Source: Amphritea sp. | Lineage (GTDB): Bacteria; Pseudomonadota; Gammaproteobacteria; Pseudomonadales; Balneatricaceae | Length of the DNA stretch: 8,604 bases | Direction: 5' to 3' | Assembly (NCBI GenBank): GCA_018067325.1 | Contig: JAGPUU010000283.1 | Location: 1-8,604, forward strand | In this document: in pieces, positions 1-6,022 of the stretch | Layout: each line of letters opens with the position of its first letter | Numbering within the stretch: the stretch's first letter is position 1 | Notes under the pieces: model-generated | The model's database searches: none | What the model was told of the DNA's origin: nothing | The model's input: only the letters and a program-made list of their open reading frames with translations | Position numbers and translations under genes: made by a program

Positions 1-215
1 TCTTGATAAAAGATGTTGATCTTGATTTCATCAGGTGTGCCGGCCGTCTTTTGCTGGATCAGTTTAGCCCAGTTATCAAGAGCATCGCCTGTCGGAGAGC
101 CTTTGGATCCGGTATCGGTGGCCATCTTCAGCTTAATGGTGTCGGCGGTTGTTGCCATAGAGAAGACGACAGCAGCAGAAATAGCCAGCACCTTTGTAAT
201 ATTGAGTATATTCAT
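1..215 (-). CDS. TRAP transporter solute-binding protein, DctP family (partial, runs off left edge)
   Basis: Only the first 71 codons lie in the window. The translation starts MNILNITKVLAISAAVVF and continues to an SMATTA cleavage region, giving a clear Sec signal peptide of about 25 residues. The mature start (IKLKMATDTGSKGSPTGDAL, then DNWAKLIQQK and INIFYQ) has the pattern of DctP-type receptors: a first beta strand, a glycine/serine loop, then the ALxxWAKLI helix. Family knowledge: such receptors deliver organic acids or related small molecules in the periplasm to a DctQM membrane pair. The ATG has an AGAGG Shine-Dalgarno about 6 nt upstream. It lies 82 nt downstream of the oxidoreductase gene on the same strand, so the two are probably co-transcribed, and the DctQ and DctM genes would be expected beyond the left edge. 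The ligand cannot be read from this fragment. Confidence 0.78.
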   Translation of the reverse strand, partial: MNILNITKVLAISAAVVFSMATTADTIKLKMATDTGSKGSPTGDALDNWAKLIQQKTAGTPDEIKINIFYQ

Positions 216-297
216 TTAGCCTCTCACTTATTTAGATTTATTTTGAGTTGTGTTGTTAGCTCGCGCATTCCGCACGAATATTATGAAGCACCGGATA

Positions 298-1605
298 TCA
301 TATTTCCGTCCGGCTCGCCAGCCGCGCCATTGCCATACGCAGCGGCACGCCTATTCGAAGCAGCGGTTTGGGAGGTAAGCGTGAGGGGTTCCCCGATACC
401 TCCTGCATATTGGTGAGCAGTTCGCTATGCCTGCCTGACAGCATATCAGCCAGCATCATGCCCGAAATTGTTCCTCGTGCGGCGCCGACACTCTGGTCGC
501 AGCCAGATGAGTAGATACCTTCTTCAAGTTTGCCAAAATAGGTCTCAAAATTGGCTGACAGACTGGTTGCACCACCCCAGGTGTACTCGATATTGACATG
601 CTTTAGCTTCGGGTAACGATGGTCCAGACCTTCGCGGTGTTGCTCTCGAATAGTAGGGATAACGGCAGCGGGGGTGTTGTAATCCGGAGCATAGCGGTAC
701 GAGTTGCGAATAATCAGCCGACGATCCTCGGTCATACGCATGGTTGTGCCTGCATGATCTGCTGGTGTCATACCCCAGTCCAACTGGCCGCCGTACAGCA
801 ACATTTCTGCATCGGTCAGGGGACGCGTCATGCTAGCAAAGGTCATCACCGGCAAAATTCGGTTTTTCATGAACCCCAGCTCCGGCGTAAAGATGCTCGT
901 TGCGACAATAAGCTGTTTGCAGGTGATAGTGGCCTTACGAGTCTTCAGTTTAAAACCGTTGGATTGACGGCAGATCTCCAACACCGGTGTATTTTCGACA
1001 ACCCGAACGTTGGCTGGTAACGAATCCGCCAAGCCACGCATAAGAGCCGCTGGCTGCACAAGAGTACCACCGGGAGTATAGATTGCTGCATTGTAGTAGT
1101 CAGTGCCAAAAACAGCTTGAGCTTCTGCTTTAGACAATCGCTCATAAGTCTCTCCAGAATTGCGCAGAAGCTCCTCGTAGTTGTTAAGGTATTTTTCACC
1201 GCGCGGGCCCACCGCGCCCTGGTACTTACCAACCCTCGACCACTGACAGTCAATTCCGAAATGATCGATCTGATGCTCCAGGTACTCAATCGCTGCCCGA
1301 TTGAGCTGAATAATCTTGTTTTTGAATACATCATCGGCACGTTCGAGGTCGCGCTTGTGAGGCTGGTCAATTACAAAGCCAGAGTTGCGTCCCGAAGCGC
1401 CCTGACCGACTTTCAATGCATCGATCAATAGCACTTTATCATCTGGACAATTTTCGGCGAGGCGACGCGCGGCAGCCGTGCCGACAAAGCCACCGCCAAT
1501 GACAACGGTGTCAAATACGGTGTCATCGTTAAGCGCAGAGAACTCAGAAACTGAGTCCAATAGCTCATACCAGCCACAGCGACCATCGTATTGCGGAAAA
1601 ATCAC
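298..1605 (-). CDS. FAD-dependent oxidoreductase, DAO (D-amino-acid/amine oxidase-like) family
   Basis: A 435-residue flavoprotein. The Rossmann fingerprint FDTVVIGGGFVG (GxGxxG at about residues 37-42) is followed by the acidic end of strand 2 (LLIDA, D62) and the GASGRNSGF segment (69-77) typical of the DadA/PuuB/sarcosine-oxidase group. The C-terminal flavin-contact region IYSSGCDQSVGAARG is also present. Family knowledge: these enzymes oxidise C-N bonds of amino acids or amines using FAD. I choose a GTG start at 1605 because it has AGGAG 7 nt upstream and begins with the conserved-looking VIFPQYDGRCGW. The frame stays open to an ATG at 1704, but that extra 33-residue stretch has no family character, has a poor ribosome site, and would push into the regulatory region. 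The gene is upstream of the TRAP receptor and divergent from a LysR gene, so the substrate is probably what the TRAP system imports. Exact substrate unknown. Confidence 0.85.
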   Translation of the reverse strand: MIFPQYDGRCGWYELLDSVSEFSALNDDTVFDTVVIGGGFVGTAAARRLAENCPDDKVLLIDALKVGQGASGRNSGFVIDQPHKRDLERADDVFKNKIIQLNRAAIEYLEHQIDHFGIDCQWSRVGKYQGAVGPRGEKYLNNYEELLRNSGETYERLSKAEAQAVFGTDYYNAAIYTPGGTLVQPAALMRGLADSLPANVRVVENTPVLEICRQSNGFKLKTRKATITCKQLIVATSIFTPELGFMKNRILPVMTFASMTRPLTDAEMLLYGGQLDWGMTPADHAGTTMRMTEDRRLIIRNSYRYAPDYNTPAAVIPTIREQHREGLDHRYPKLKHVNIEYTWGGATSLSANFETYFGKLEEGIYSSGCDQSVGAARGTISGMMLADMLSGRHSELLTNMQEVSGNPSRLPPKPLLRIGVPLRMAMARLASRTEI

Positions 1606-1713
1606 GTCTACTCTCCTGTTGAGCTTGCCAGATGATGGACAGACAAGGGCTATTAGCACCCTGCCTGCCCAAGTGCGAGATAATAATGCCCCCTGAATAT
1701 TCATTTGTCTTCA

Positions 1714-1726
1714 TTAGATATGCTAA
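1714..1726. promoter_or_regulatory. Candidate LysR-type operator (T-N11-A box)
   Basis: The interrupted palindrome ATTAG-ATATG-CTAAT (1713-1727) contains TTAG-N5-CTAA, which fits the T-N11-A rule for LysR-type binding sites. It lies in the AT-rich gap between the divergent oxidoreductase and LysR genes, where an autoregulated divergent promoter is expected. That binding occurs here is an inference. Confidence 0.5.
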
Positions 1727-1793
1727 TTAAGCTAAAATTACCTTCAATATAAATAATATTTATTTAAGAAGAGATTCAGACACAGGACACACC

Positions 1794-2783
1794 ATGAAAG
1801 ATGGACGCTTGATCGATACCCACGCTCTTAATTCTTTCGTTACTATTGCTGAAGCTGGGTCCATGACCGAAGCGGCGAAGCGTCTCGGTGTCACCCAGCC
1901 TGCGGTATCCCAGATTCTCAAACAGCTGGAAACACTGGTCGGCACTCAATTGGTGGTTCGCCGTACCAGCCCTGTACGGCTCACGATAGCTGGACACGTA
2001 CTCAAAAAGAATGCTGACGCTATTCTGGGCGAATTGCGCAGGCTTATCGCAACTGTTCGCGAAGCAGCTGACAAGGGTCTGGTGCAGTGTCGCTTGGGGT
2101 TTATCACCTCATGTGCAGAGATATTTGGCAGCAAGCTTATAGGTGCGCTTGGTCACCAGACGGAACGGCTTACCCTCCGTAGCGGACTGACCTCAGGAAT
2201 GACTGAGGCTTTCCTCAATCGGGAAATAGACGTCTTGGTATCAGACGAGCCCCTGGCCGATGTGGAAGGACTTGAGCGCTTCGCTGTGTTCCGTGATCCT
2301 ATGTTGCTTGCCGTTTCAAGTGAACACATGAGCGACTCAGACTTTTCGCTACAAGACCTCGCTGCCCGCTGGCCCATGATCAAGTATGGTCGTGATGCGA
2401 GTATTGGTCGATTCAGTGAAGTCGTGCTGCGGCGTATGCAAATACAGGCTAACGTACGCTATGAAACCGATGATACTCATACCTTGATGAGCTTCGTGAG
2501 AGACGGGCACGGATGGGCCATTCTAACGGCGACCTGCCTGGCTCAGACGCTACATGCCTCAGATGAAGGCTCAGGAGTTAAGGTAGTAGAGTTGGGTAAC
2601 AGCCGCCACTCCAGAACTATTCATCTGATTGCGCGCAAAGGAGAGTTGGGAGCTATCCCAGGAAAAATCGCAGCGTCGATTCAATCGATCCTCGCCAAAG
2701 ACATTTTACCCAGACTACAGGCTCAGGCTCCCTGGATAACTGACGAGTTATTCAACGTAGCACCCGAAAACCCAGGTGCTTAG
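1794..2783 (+). CDS. LysR-type transcriptional regulator
   Basis: A 329-residue protein with the standard LysR layout. The N-terminal winged helix-turn-helix (about residues 12-70) reads LNSFVTIAEAGSMTEAAKRL, then GVTQPAVSQILKQLE and LTIAG. This is followed by a linker helix and a periplasmic-binding-like effector domain from about residue 98. Length is slightly above the usual 290-310 because of a short N-terminal lead (MKDGRLIDTH) and a C-terminal tail (after about residue 305). The ATG has AGGA 6 nt upstream. It is divergent from the oxidoreductase/TRAP operon, the classic arrangement for a LysR protein that controls its neighbour and itself in response to the pathway substrate. The family assignment is secure; target and ligand are inferred from position. 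Confidence 0.93.
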   Translation: MKDGRLIDTHALNSFVTIAEAGSMTEAAKRLGVTQPAVSQILKQLETLVGTQLVVRRTSPVRLTIAGHVLKKNADAILGELRRLIATVREAADKGLVQCRLGFITSCAEIFGSKLIGALGHQTERLTLRSGLTSGMTEAFLNREIDVLVSDEPLADVEGLERFAVFRDPMLLAVSSEHMSDSDFSLQDLAARWPMIKYGRDASIGRFSEVVLRRMQIQANVRYETDDTHTLMSFVRDGHGWAILTATCLAQTLHASDEGSGVKVVELGNSRHSRTIHLIARKGELGAIPGKIAASIQSILAKDILPRLQAQAPWITDELFNVAPENPGA

Positions 2784-2914
2784 TAAACAAACGGCGATCA
2801 CATCTTGTTATGCAGCAGATGATGCGCTGCTAGCTAGACACCTCGATTAACTGATAAGATTATTTTCGCTACACTGGGTAAATACTTTAATAGAATCGAA
2901 AACAGCCCCCCGTC

Positions 2915-2930
2915 AGAGATCAGTATCTCT
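2915..2930. terminator. Small hairpin downstream of the LysR gene (weak terminator candidate)
   Basis: A perfect 6-bp inverted repeat (AGAGAT and ATCTCT) closes a 4-nt loop, CAGT. It is about 130 nt past the LysR stop codon and is followed only by CTACATTTCT rather than a solid T run, so it would be a weak intrinsic terminator at best. Confidence 0.25.
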
Positions 2931-3043
2931 CTACATTTCTGGAACCCTGAACAACCCCAGAACTCTTGCCCCGCACGAACTCCCTACCGAGCTTTACGCT
3001 GCTTAACCATAACTGATGCACACTTCGGGAAAACCGGCGTCTA

Positions 3044-3115
3044 TGGCACGTCTGGAGGGATTCGCCCCCGACCAACAAATTAATAAGTTGAGTGCAAAAC
3101 AACCCCAAAAGCTCT
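3044..3115 (-). pseudogene. Decayed tRNA-Arg-like sequence, left copy
   Basis: Read on the minus strand, the 3' part resembles a tRNA variable loop, T arm and acceptor end finishing in CCA (GACGTGCCA). It matches the right copy (5012-5075) over 36 positions with only three substitutions and a 2-nt gap that removes part of the T loop. Similarity continues, diluted, beyond the tRNA part: both copies share AGAGCTTTTG on their 5' side and an ACTC motif, with roughly 10 extra nt here. The T loop is damaged and there is no anticodon arm, so it cannot be a working tRNA. Confidence 0.6.
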
Positions 3116-3353
3116 CTTCTTAACGGTTTTTCCTCATGCACTTTTCTTCTAAAACCACCCACCTATCCAGGTCTGATTTCTCACATCATCTATAGCTAAT
3201 TTAAGTACGCCTCTTCTTTTTAGTCATAATCACTTTAAGAGAACAATACTATTTTCATCTCAACCAAAGTGCTCTATAACTAAACTGGTACTTAAAGTTC
3301 TAATGATTCATTATTTTTCATTCACTTACCCTATCTAACGACAAGGATGCTCA

Positions 3354-3443
3354 ATGTCTAGTACTGGATTTCCTGCGATCACATTAGCACTTAGCACCCT
3401 CGCGTTAAGCGGCCCATTTTTTTCAAAGCGCCGGCAGAAGTAA
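3354..3443 (+). CDS. Small hydrophobic peptide (29 aa), probable membrane peptide upstream of the Hsp70-like gene
   Basis: A short frame starting with ATG and preceded by AAGGA at 6-nt spacing, the best ribosome site in this part of the window. The product begins MSSTG, has a hydrophobic stretch FPAITLALSTLALSGPFF (about residues 6-23) long enough to span or lie in a membrane, and ends in the basic tail SKRRQK. Its TAA is separated from the next ATG by a single base, and that downstream gene has only a weak site of its own (CAGAAG), so translation of the two is probably coupled. I recognise no family. It could be a small membrane protein, a type I toxin-like peptide, or a leader peptide whose translation controls the downstream gene. 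Coding status rests on start context and the tight junction only. Confidence 0.5.
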   Translation: MSSTGFPAITLALSTLALSGPFFSKRRQK

Positions 3444-3444
3444 G

Positions 3445-4479
3445 ATGAAGGAGTTTGAATATCTCTTTAAGGACCCTAACGATTGGTACCCTATCCTCCA
3501 ACAGGCCATGCTCACCGGGCATAAAAACCAAAGCGTACTTGTCCCAAATGATTTTTCTCTGGCAGCGTTAGATCAACTATTACAGGCAGCTGAAGAGCTT
3601 AGTTTACGTTTAAAGCCCTTGTCGCTAAATGTCGCAACAGCAATAGGCGCCCACCTCTGGTTCGGAGAGGGAGAATACCCTCTCATCATCATCGGCTGCT
3701 ATCAGGAGAAGGTGCATATATGTATTGCAGAAATCTCCGATTACACAGAGGAAAATGATCACGGAGAAATATCCCTAGAAGGGTATATTGAGATTACTTC
3801 ATGCGCTCTGGATCTGGAAAAATATCAATTAGCTTCTCAACTTAAAACCCTGTTAACAGCCCACAAGCTCAACGCTAAAGATATAAAACACAGCTTCATC
3901 TATGGCGAGGTTGATTTCCTACATAGCCAACTTGATGGGTGTTTTTCACAAACACCTCTTGACCAAACCCAGATGAATAATTACGTCCCGGCTGATGCCG
4001 GACTCAAATGTATGAACGCTATTCTCAATGGAGAAAGAAAGGATTATGTCCTGATCGACATTTCACCCCATAGCCTTACTTTATTTGCACACTACGGTGA
4101 AAACGGGCGAAAAAAACTACTTACAGTACCTGAATCGCAGGACCTTGAACTGGCACTGCCACACTCATTCCAGTTATTCTTTTTATTATATAATCAGAAG
4201 TTTTGGGTAATTCGAAGTTCACATAATCTCTCCCCTGACAGCCACCCACCTTATGCGTTTCCATATGACAGCCATCCAGCTTGCGCGCTTCCATATGACA
4301 GTGACAATCCACCGACTAAGCTCGTTTTAATGCAAAAAGAAACTAAAGATAAATTAATTCCTTACAAGGAATTTAAGATAGCTCAATTACAAGATCACGA
4401 AGTCATAAGTCTTACATTTAATTATCATACAAATGGTCAGATAAAAATAACCCAAGACTTGATAGAACGACCGAAATGA
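3445..4479 (+). CDS. Reduced Hsp70/DnaK-like protein lacking nucleotide-binding motifs
   Basis: A 344-residue protein about half the length of DnaK. Residues 32-97 line up without gaps against the DnaK segment beginning VPAYFND: LVPNDF, then a helix, LNVATAIGAHL where DnaK has INEPTAAALAY, and LIIIGCYQEKVHICIAEI where DnaK has YDLGGGTFDISIIEI. Residues 142-159 (LNAKDIKHSFIYGEVDF) match the LSVSDIDDVILVGGQTR region, and residues 182-213 (PADAGLKCMNAILNGERKDY, then VLIDISPHSLTL) match the DnaK stretch ending LLLDVTPLSLGI. Residues 319-336 (EVISLTFNYHTNGQIKIT) match the end of the beta-sandwich substrate domain. The N-terminal DLGTTNS half-lobe, DLGGGT, the INEPTAA glutamate, VGGxTR, most of subdomain IIB and the helical lid are absent, so ATP hydrolysis is unlikely. 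It may be a repurposed scaffold or peptide binder, or a decaying gene that still has an open frame. It follows the small hydrophobic ORF by 1 nt. Alignment is from memory of DnaK. Confidence 0.68.
   Translation: MKEFEYLFKDPNDWYPILQQAMLTGHKNQSVLVPNDFSLAALDQLLQAAEELSLRLKPLSLNVATAIGAHLWFGEGEYPLIIIGCYQEKVHICIAEISDYTEENDHGEISLEGYIEITSCALDLEKYQLASQLKTLLTAHKLNAKDIKHSFIYGEVDFLHSQLDGCFSQTPLDQTQMNNYVPADAGLKCMNAILNGERKDYVLIDISPHSLTLFAHYGENGRKKLLTVPESQDLELALPHSFQLFFLLYNQKFWVIRSSHNLSPDSHPPYAFPYDSHPACALPYDSDNPPTKLVLMQKETKDKLIPYKEFKIAQLQDHEVISLTFNYHTNGQIKITQDLIERPK
4236..4302 (+). repeat. 30-bp tandem repeat inside the Hsp70-like gene
   Basis: Two full 30-bp units (4236-4265 and 4266-4295) and the first bases of a third, each opening with TGACAG and closing with CCATA. 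They encode a decapeptide repeat, YDSHPPYAFP and YDSHPACALP with a trailing YDSDNPP, at about residues 264-290. The insert lies where a DnaK beta-sandwich loop would be. The units differ at only a few positions, implying recent duplication. Confidence 0.85.
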
Positions 4480-4852
4480 CACCCTGTATCTTATACGTCT
4501 AGGCGAGGTACTTCTCCACTCCACCTAATACCCTACATTAGACTCCTATCATTCAGCTTTAGGCAATAAATGCGGCACAGGATCAACAACCAGCTGTCGT
4601 ATCGATTCCAAAGGACGTCCCACCTATTACTGCTAGGCACAGCCAAGCAGCTTCAAGTTTACCAAAATCGCACTTGCCGATAAGCCTTCATCAAAGACAA
4701 CGATACTAAGAAGTAGCCGTTCGTTTTCATCTAAGGAATTTGCTCATAAAAACGGGCAGCAGAAATCAGGCCGAAATAATCGTGAAAGTGATGAACGGGC
4801 AAACGTACTGGCGAACTGAGAAAGACATTCCTCCGGAGACAAACAATCAAAA
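4480..4852. other. Gene-free stretch between the Hsp70-like gene and tRNA-Thr
   Basis: No gene I can support. A plus-strand frame starting TTG at 4740 with AAGGA upstream continues into the antisense of tRNA-Thr, so it is probably spurious. On the minus strand a 24-residue open segment ending PLESIRQLVVDPVPHLLPKAE (less its last residue, then stop at 4553-4555) has protein-like composition but is cut by stops on both sides, and may be a scrap of a lost gene. Confidence 0.5.
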
Positions 4853-4867
4853 AACTTTGGGGAAGTT
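4849..4867 (-). terminator. Weak intrinsic terminator candidate after tRNA-Thr
   Basis: On the minus strand, 11 nt past the CCA end, AACTT and AAGTT form a 5-bp stem around CCCCA and run into a T tract. The stem is short and AT-rich, so this is tentative, but its location directly after the tRNA is right. Confidence 0.4.
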
Positions 4868-4877
4868 AAAGAAGAAA

Positions 4878-4953
<76 letters not shown>

Positions 4954-4989
4954 ACTGTGACCATGCTGAAAGATTCAGTATGGAATCAG

Positions 4990-5007
4990 AACGTTATAAA
5001 TAACGTT
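4990..5007. repeat. Perfect AT-rich dyad upstream of tRNA-Thr
   Basis: AACGTTAT and ATAACGTT form a perfect 8-bp inverted repeat around AA. It lies about 40 nt upstream of the tRNA-Thr 5' end and just past the CCA end of the tRNA-Arg-like copy. With no adjacent T run it is more likely a protein-binding or cruciform site than a terminator. Confidence 0.5.
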
Positions 5008-5011
5008 TATT

Positions 5012-5075
5012 TGGCGCGCCTGAAGGGATTCGAACCCCCGACCAACAGGATCGGAAACCGAGTATCAAAAGCTCT
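5012..5075 (-). pseudogene. Decayed tRNA-Arg-like sequence, right copy
   Basis: On the minus strand the 3' half is intact. It has TTCCGAT, readable as an anticodon loop with CCG, then CCTGT, variable loop TGGTC, T arm GGGGG-TTCGAAT-CCCTT, acceptor strand CAGGCGC, discriminator G and CCA. That end is typical of tRNA-Arg. The 5' half does not complete the molecule: the bases before the loop (CTCGG) do not pair with CCTGT, and the GCGCCTG strand and D arm are missing or scrambled. It is therefore either a tRNA pseudogene or a 3'-end fragment left by integration into a tRNA gene. Isotype is tentative because A follows the CCG anticodon where G is usual. Confidence 0.65.
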
Positions 5076-5091
5076 AAGAAGCCGTCAGAGC
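5067..5091 (-). terminator. Intrinsic terminator candidate downstream of the PD-(D/E)XK gene
   Basis: On the minus strand GCTCT and AGAGC form a stem (about 7 bp counting a G-T and an A-T pair) followed by TTTTGATA. It lies at the far end of intergenic repeat copy A, about 100 nt after the stop codon of the minus-strand nuclease-like gene. Confidence 0.4.
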
Positions 5092-5190
5092 AACGATCTC
5101 CAGACCTTATCACTATTCCGTGATCACACCAAAAACCGGAGGATACGCGGCCACAGCGATTTATGCAACGGCACTGTGACCAGAGCGTGC
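5087..5190. repeat. Intergenic repeat, copy A
   Basis: Shares two blocks with copy C: AACGATCTCCAGACC with flanks (5087-5112, 23 of 26 identical to 6791-6816) and GGCCACAG...CACTGTGACCAG with flanks (5146-5190, 37 of 45 identical to 6831-6875). This copy has 19 more bases between the blocks. The inner arms 5149-5158 and 5172-5181 form a 10-bp hairpin if read as minus-strand RNA, using two G-U pairs. The repeat abuts the stop codon of the nuclease-like gene at 5191. Confidence 0.8.
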
Positions 5191-5586
5191 CTAAATTTGA
5201 GCGAATGCTTTTATGAAAGGCTTTTGATCCTGATGAAATCTAACATGTCCCTTCGAATTCAACCTCTTTCGACTCTCATTGAATGTCGGAGCGATATAAC
5301 CCCAGTTAGAATTTCGTGCAAAGTAAACTATAAAATCTATGTTCACATCTCCCCACTTATTCTCAACCATTACTTCTTCGCTTACAGCATCAATAGTTTT
5401 AATCTGGATGCGATAGAAGTTTGATTGATCTGCAATGACTAGATCAGTCTTCATGCCGTGATCCACAAGCGGCATGAGAACCTCCCAACCATCACTGGAG
5501 AACCAGCTGGCGGCAAGCGTCTCAAAAGAAACATTTTTGTAGTATTGGGATGCATCAGGGGTACGGGTAACATTTTTAACGGGCAT
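5191..5586 (-). CDS. PD-(D/E)XK nuclease-like small protein
   Basis: A 131-residue protein opening MPVKNVTRTPDASQYY. It has the core of PD-(D/E)XK folds that act on DNA: a first helix with an acidic residue (FETLAASWFSSDGWEV, E22), then TDLVI (D48), then the strand YRIQIKT (Q61-x-K63), in which Q replaces the more usual E as seen in several subfamilies. Later strands include NIDFIVYFARNSNWGYIAP. The ATG is well supported by AAAGG 7 nt upstream. It is a single-domain protein with no methylase or partner gene next to it, so a restriction role is not shown; it may act in DNA repair, mobile-element maintenance, or be an orphan cassette gene. Its stop codon touches intergenic repeat copy A. The fold assignment rests on motif pattern only. 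Confidence 0.7.
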   Translation of the reverse strand: MPVKNVTRTPDASQYYKNVSFETLAASWFSSDGWEVLMPLVDHGMKTDLVIADQSNFYRIQIKTIDAVSEEVMVENKWGDVNIDFIVYFARNSNWGYIAPTFNESRKRLNSKGHVRFHQDQKPFIKAFAQI

Positions 5587-6022
5587 GGTGACACCTTTAC
5601 TAAAATTGATGCCGTACGCCAGGTATAGGCCACCTGTTTACGAACCGGACTTCCCGATGGAATAGCCCCCAATTTAGTATCACCATGTAAGCTATGCTTA
5701 ACATCGAGCAACAAAGGCTGCCGGCCTCGATAATTCCCTGATAGGGTTCTTATCGTTAATGCTGCTCTCTAACTCTAATGAGCTGTGAACTGTTTCTGTA
5801 TAAATCAAAGTAGATCTTATGAAATTTTTAATAAGCTTACAACTCATCTCTTCAGTCTCACGCTAAGATTCCATCACACACACTAAAATCCGGCAGTAAA
5901 ACAATCACAGCAACCGACGCCCCTCAACTGTGACAAGAGCGTGCCACAGACAACGATTGACGTTAAACTCCCAGCTACCCAGATTACACCAACATCGACT
6001 GACCTAATACGCCGAGACAATA
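5587..6022. other. Divergent intergenic region between the two nuclease genes
   Basis: Should hold the outward promoters of the minus-strand PD-(D/E)XK gene and the plus-strand secreted nuclease, but I see no strong -35/-10 pairs. It contains degenerate repeat copy B (5840-5945). A minus-strand frame open from about 5775 has a protein-like run (LLLDVKHSLHGDTKLGAIP) before it overlaps the PD-(D/E)XK gene out of frame; it has no ribosome site I trust. Confidence 0.5.
5840..5945. repeat. Intergenic repeat, degenerate copy B
   Basis: The right end AACTGTGACAAGAGCGTGCC differs from copy A at only two of 20 positions. The inner arms TCACAG (5905-5910) and CTGTGA (5928-5933) keep exactly the 23-nt spacing of copies A and C. 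Weaker similarity to copy A (ATCACAC, then CCGG, and a CATCTC block) extends leftward. The copy lies upstream of the secreted nuclease gene. Confidence 0.55.

Larger units (their letters stand above)
2784..3353. other. Gene-free stretch with tRNA-like remnant
   Basis: No convincing coding frame on either strand. An 80-codon minus-strand frame within 2920-3162 has no recognisable composition or ribosome site. The stretch holds a small hairpin (2915-2930) and a decayed tRNA-Arg-like sequence (3044-3115), listed separately. The last 150 bases are AT-rich and probably carry the promoter of the downstream peptide/Hsp70-like genes, though I cannot place a clear -35/-10 pair. Confidence 0.6.

Noticed and set aside
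945..1431. Long out-of-frame ORFs inside the oxidoreductase gene
   Set aside because: Shadow frames of a well-supported coding region; no recognisable motifs.
1606..1704. Extended N-terminus of the FAD oxidoreductase from the ATG at 1704
   Set aside because: Poor ribosome site, no family-like sequence, and it would begin only about 10 nt from the candidate LysR box; the GTG at 1605 has AGGAG at proper spacing.
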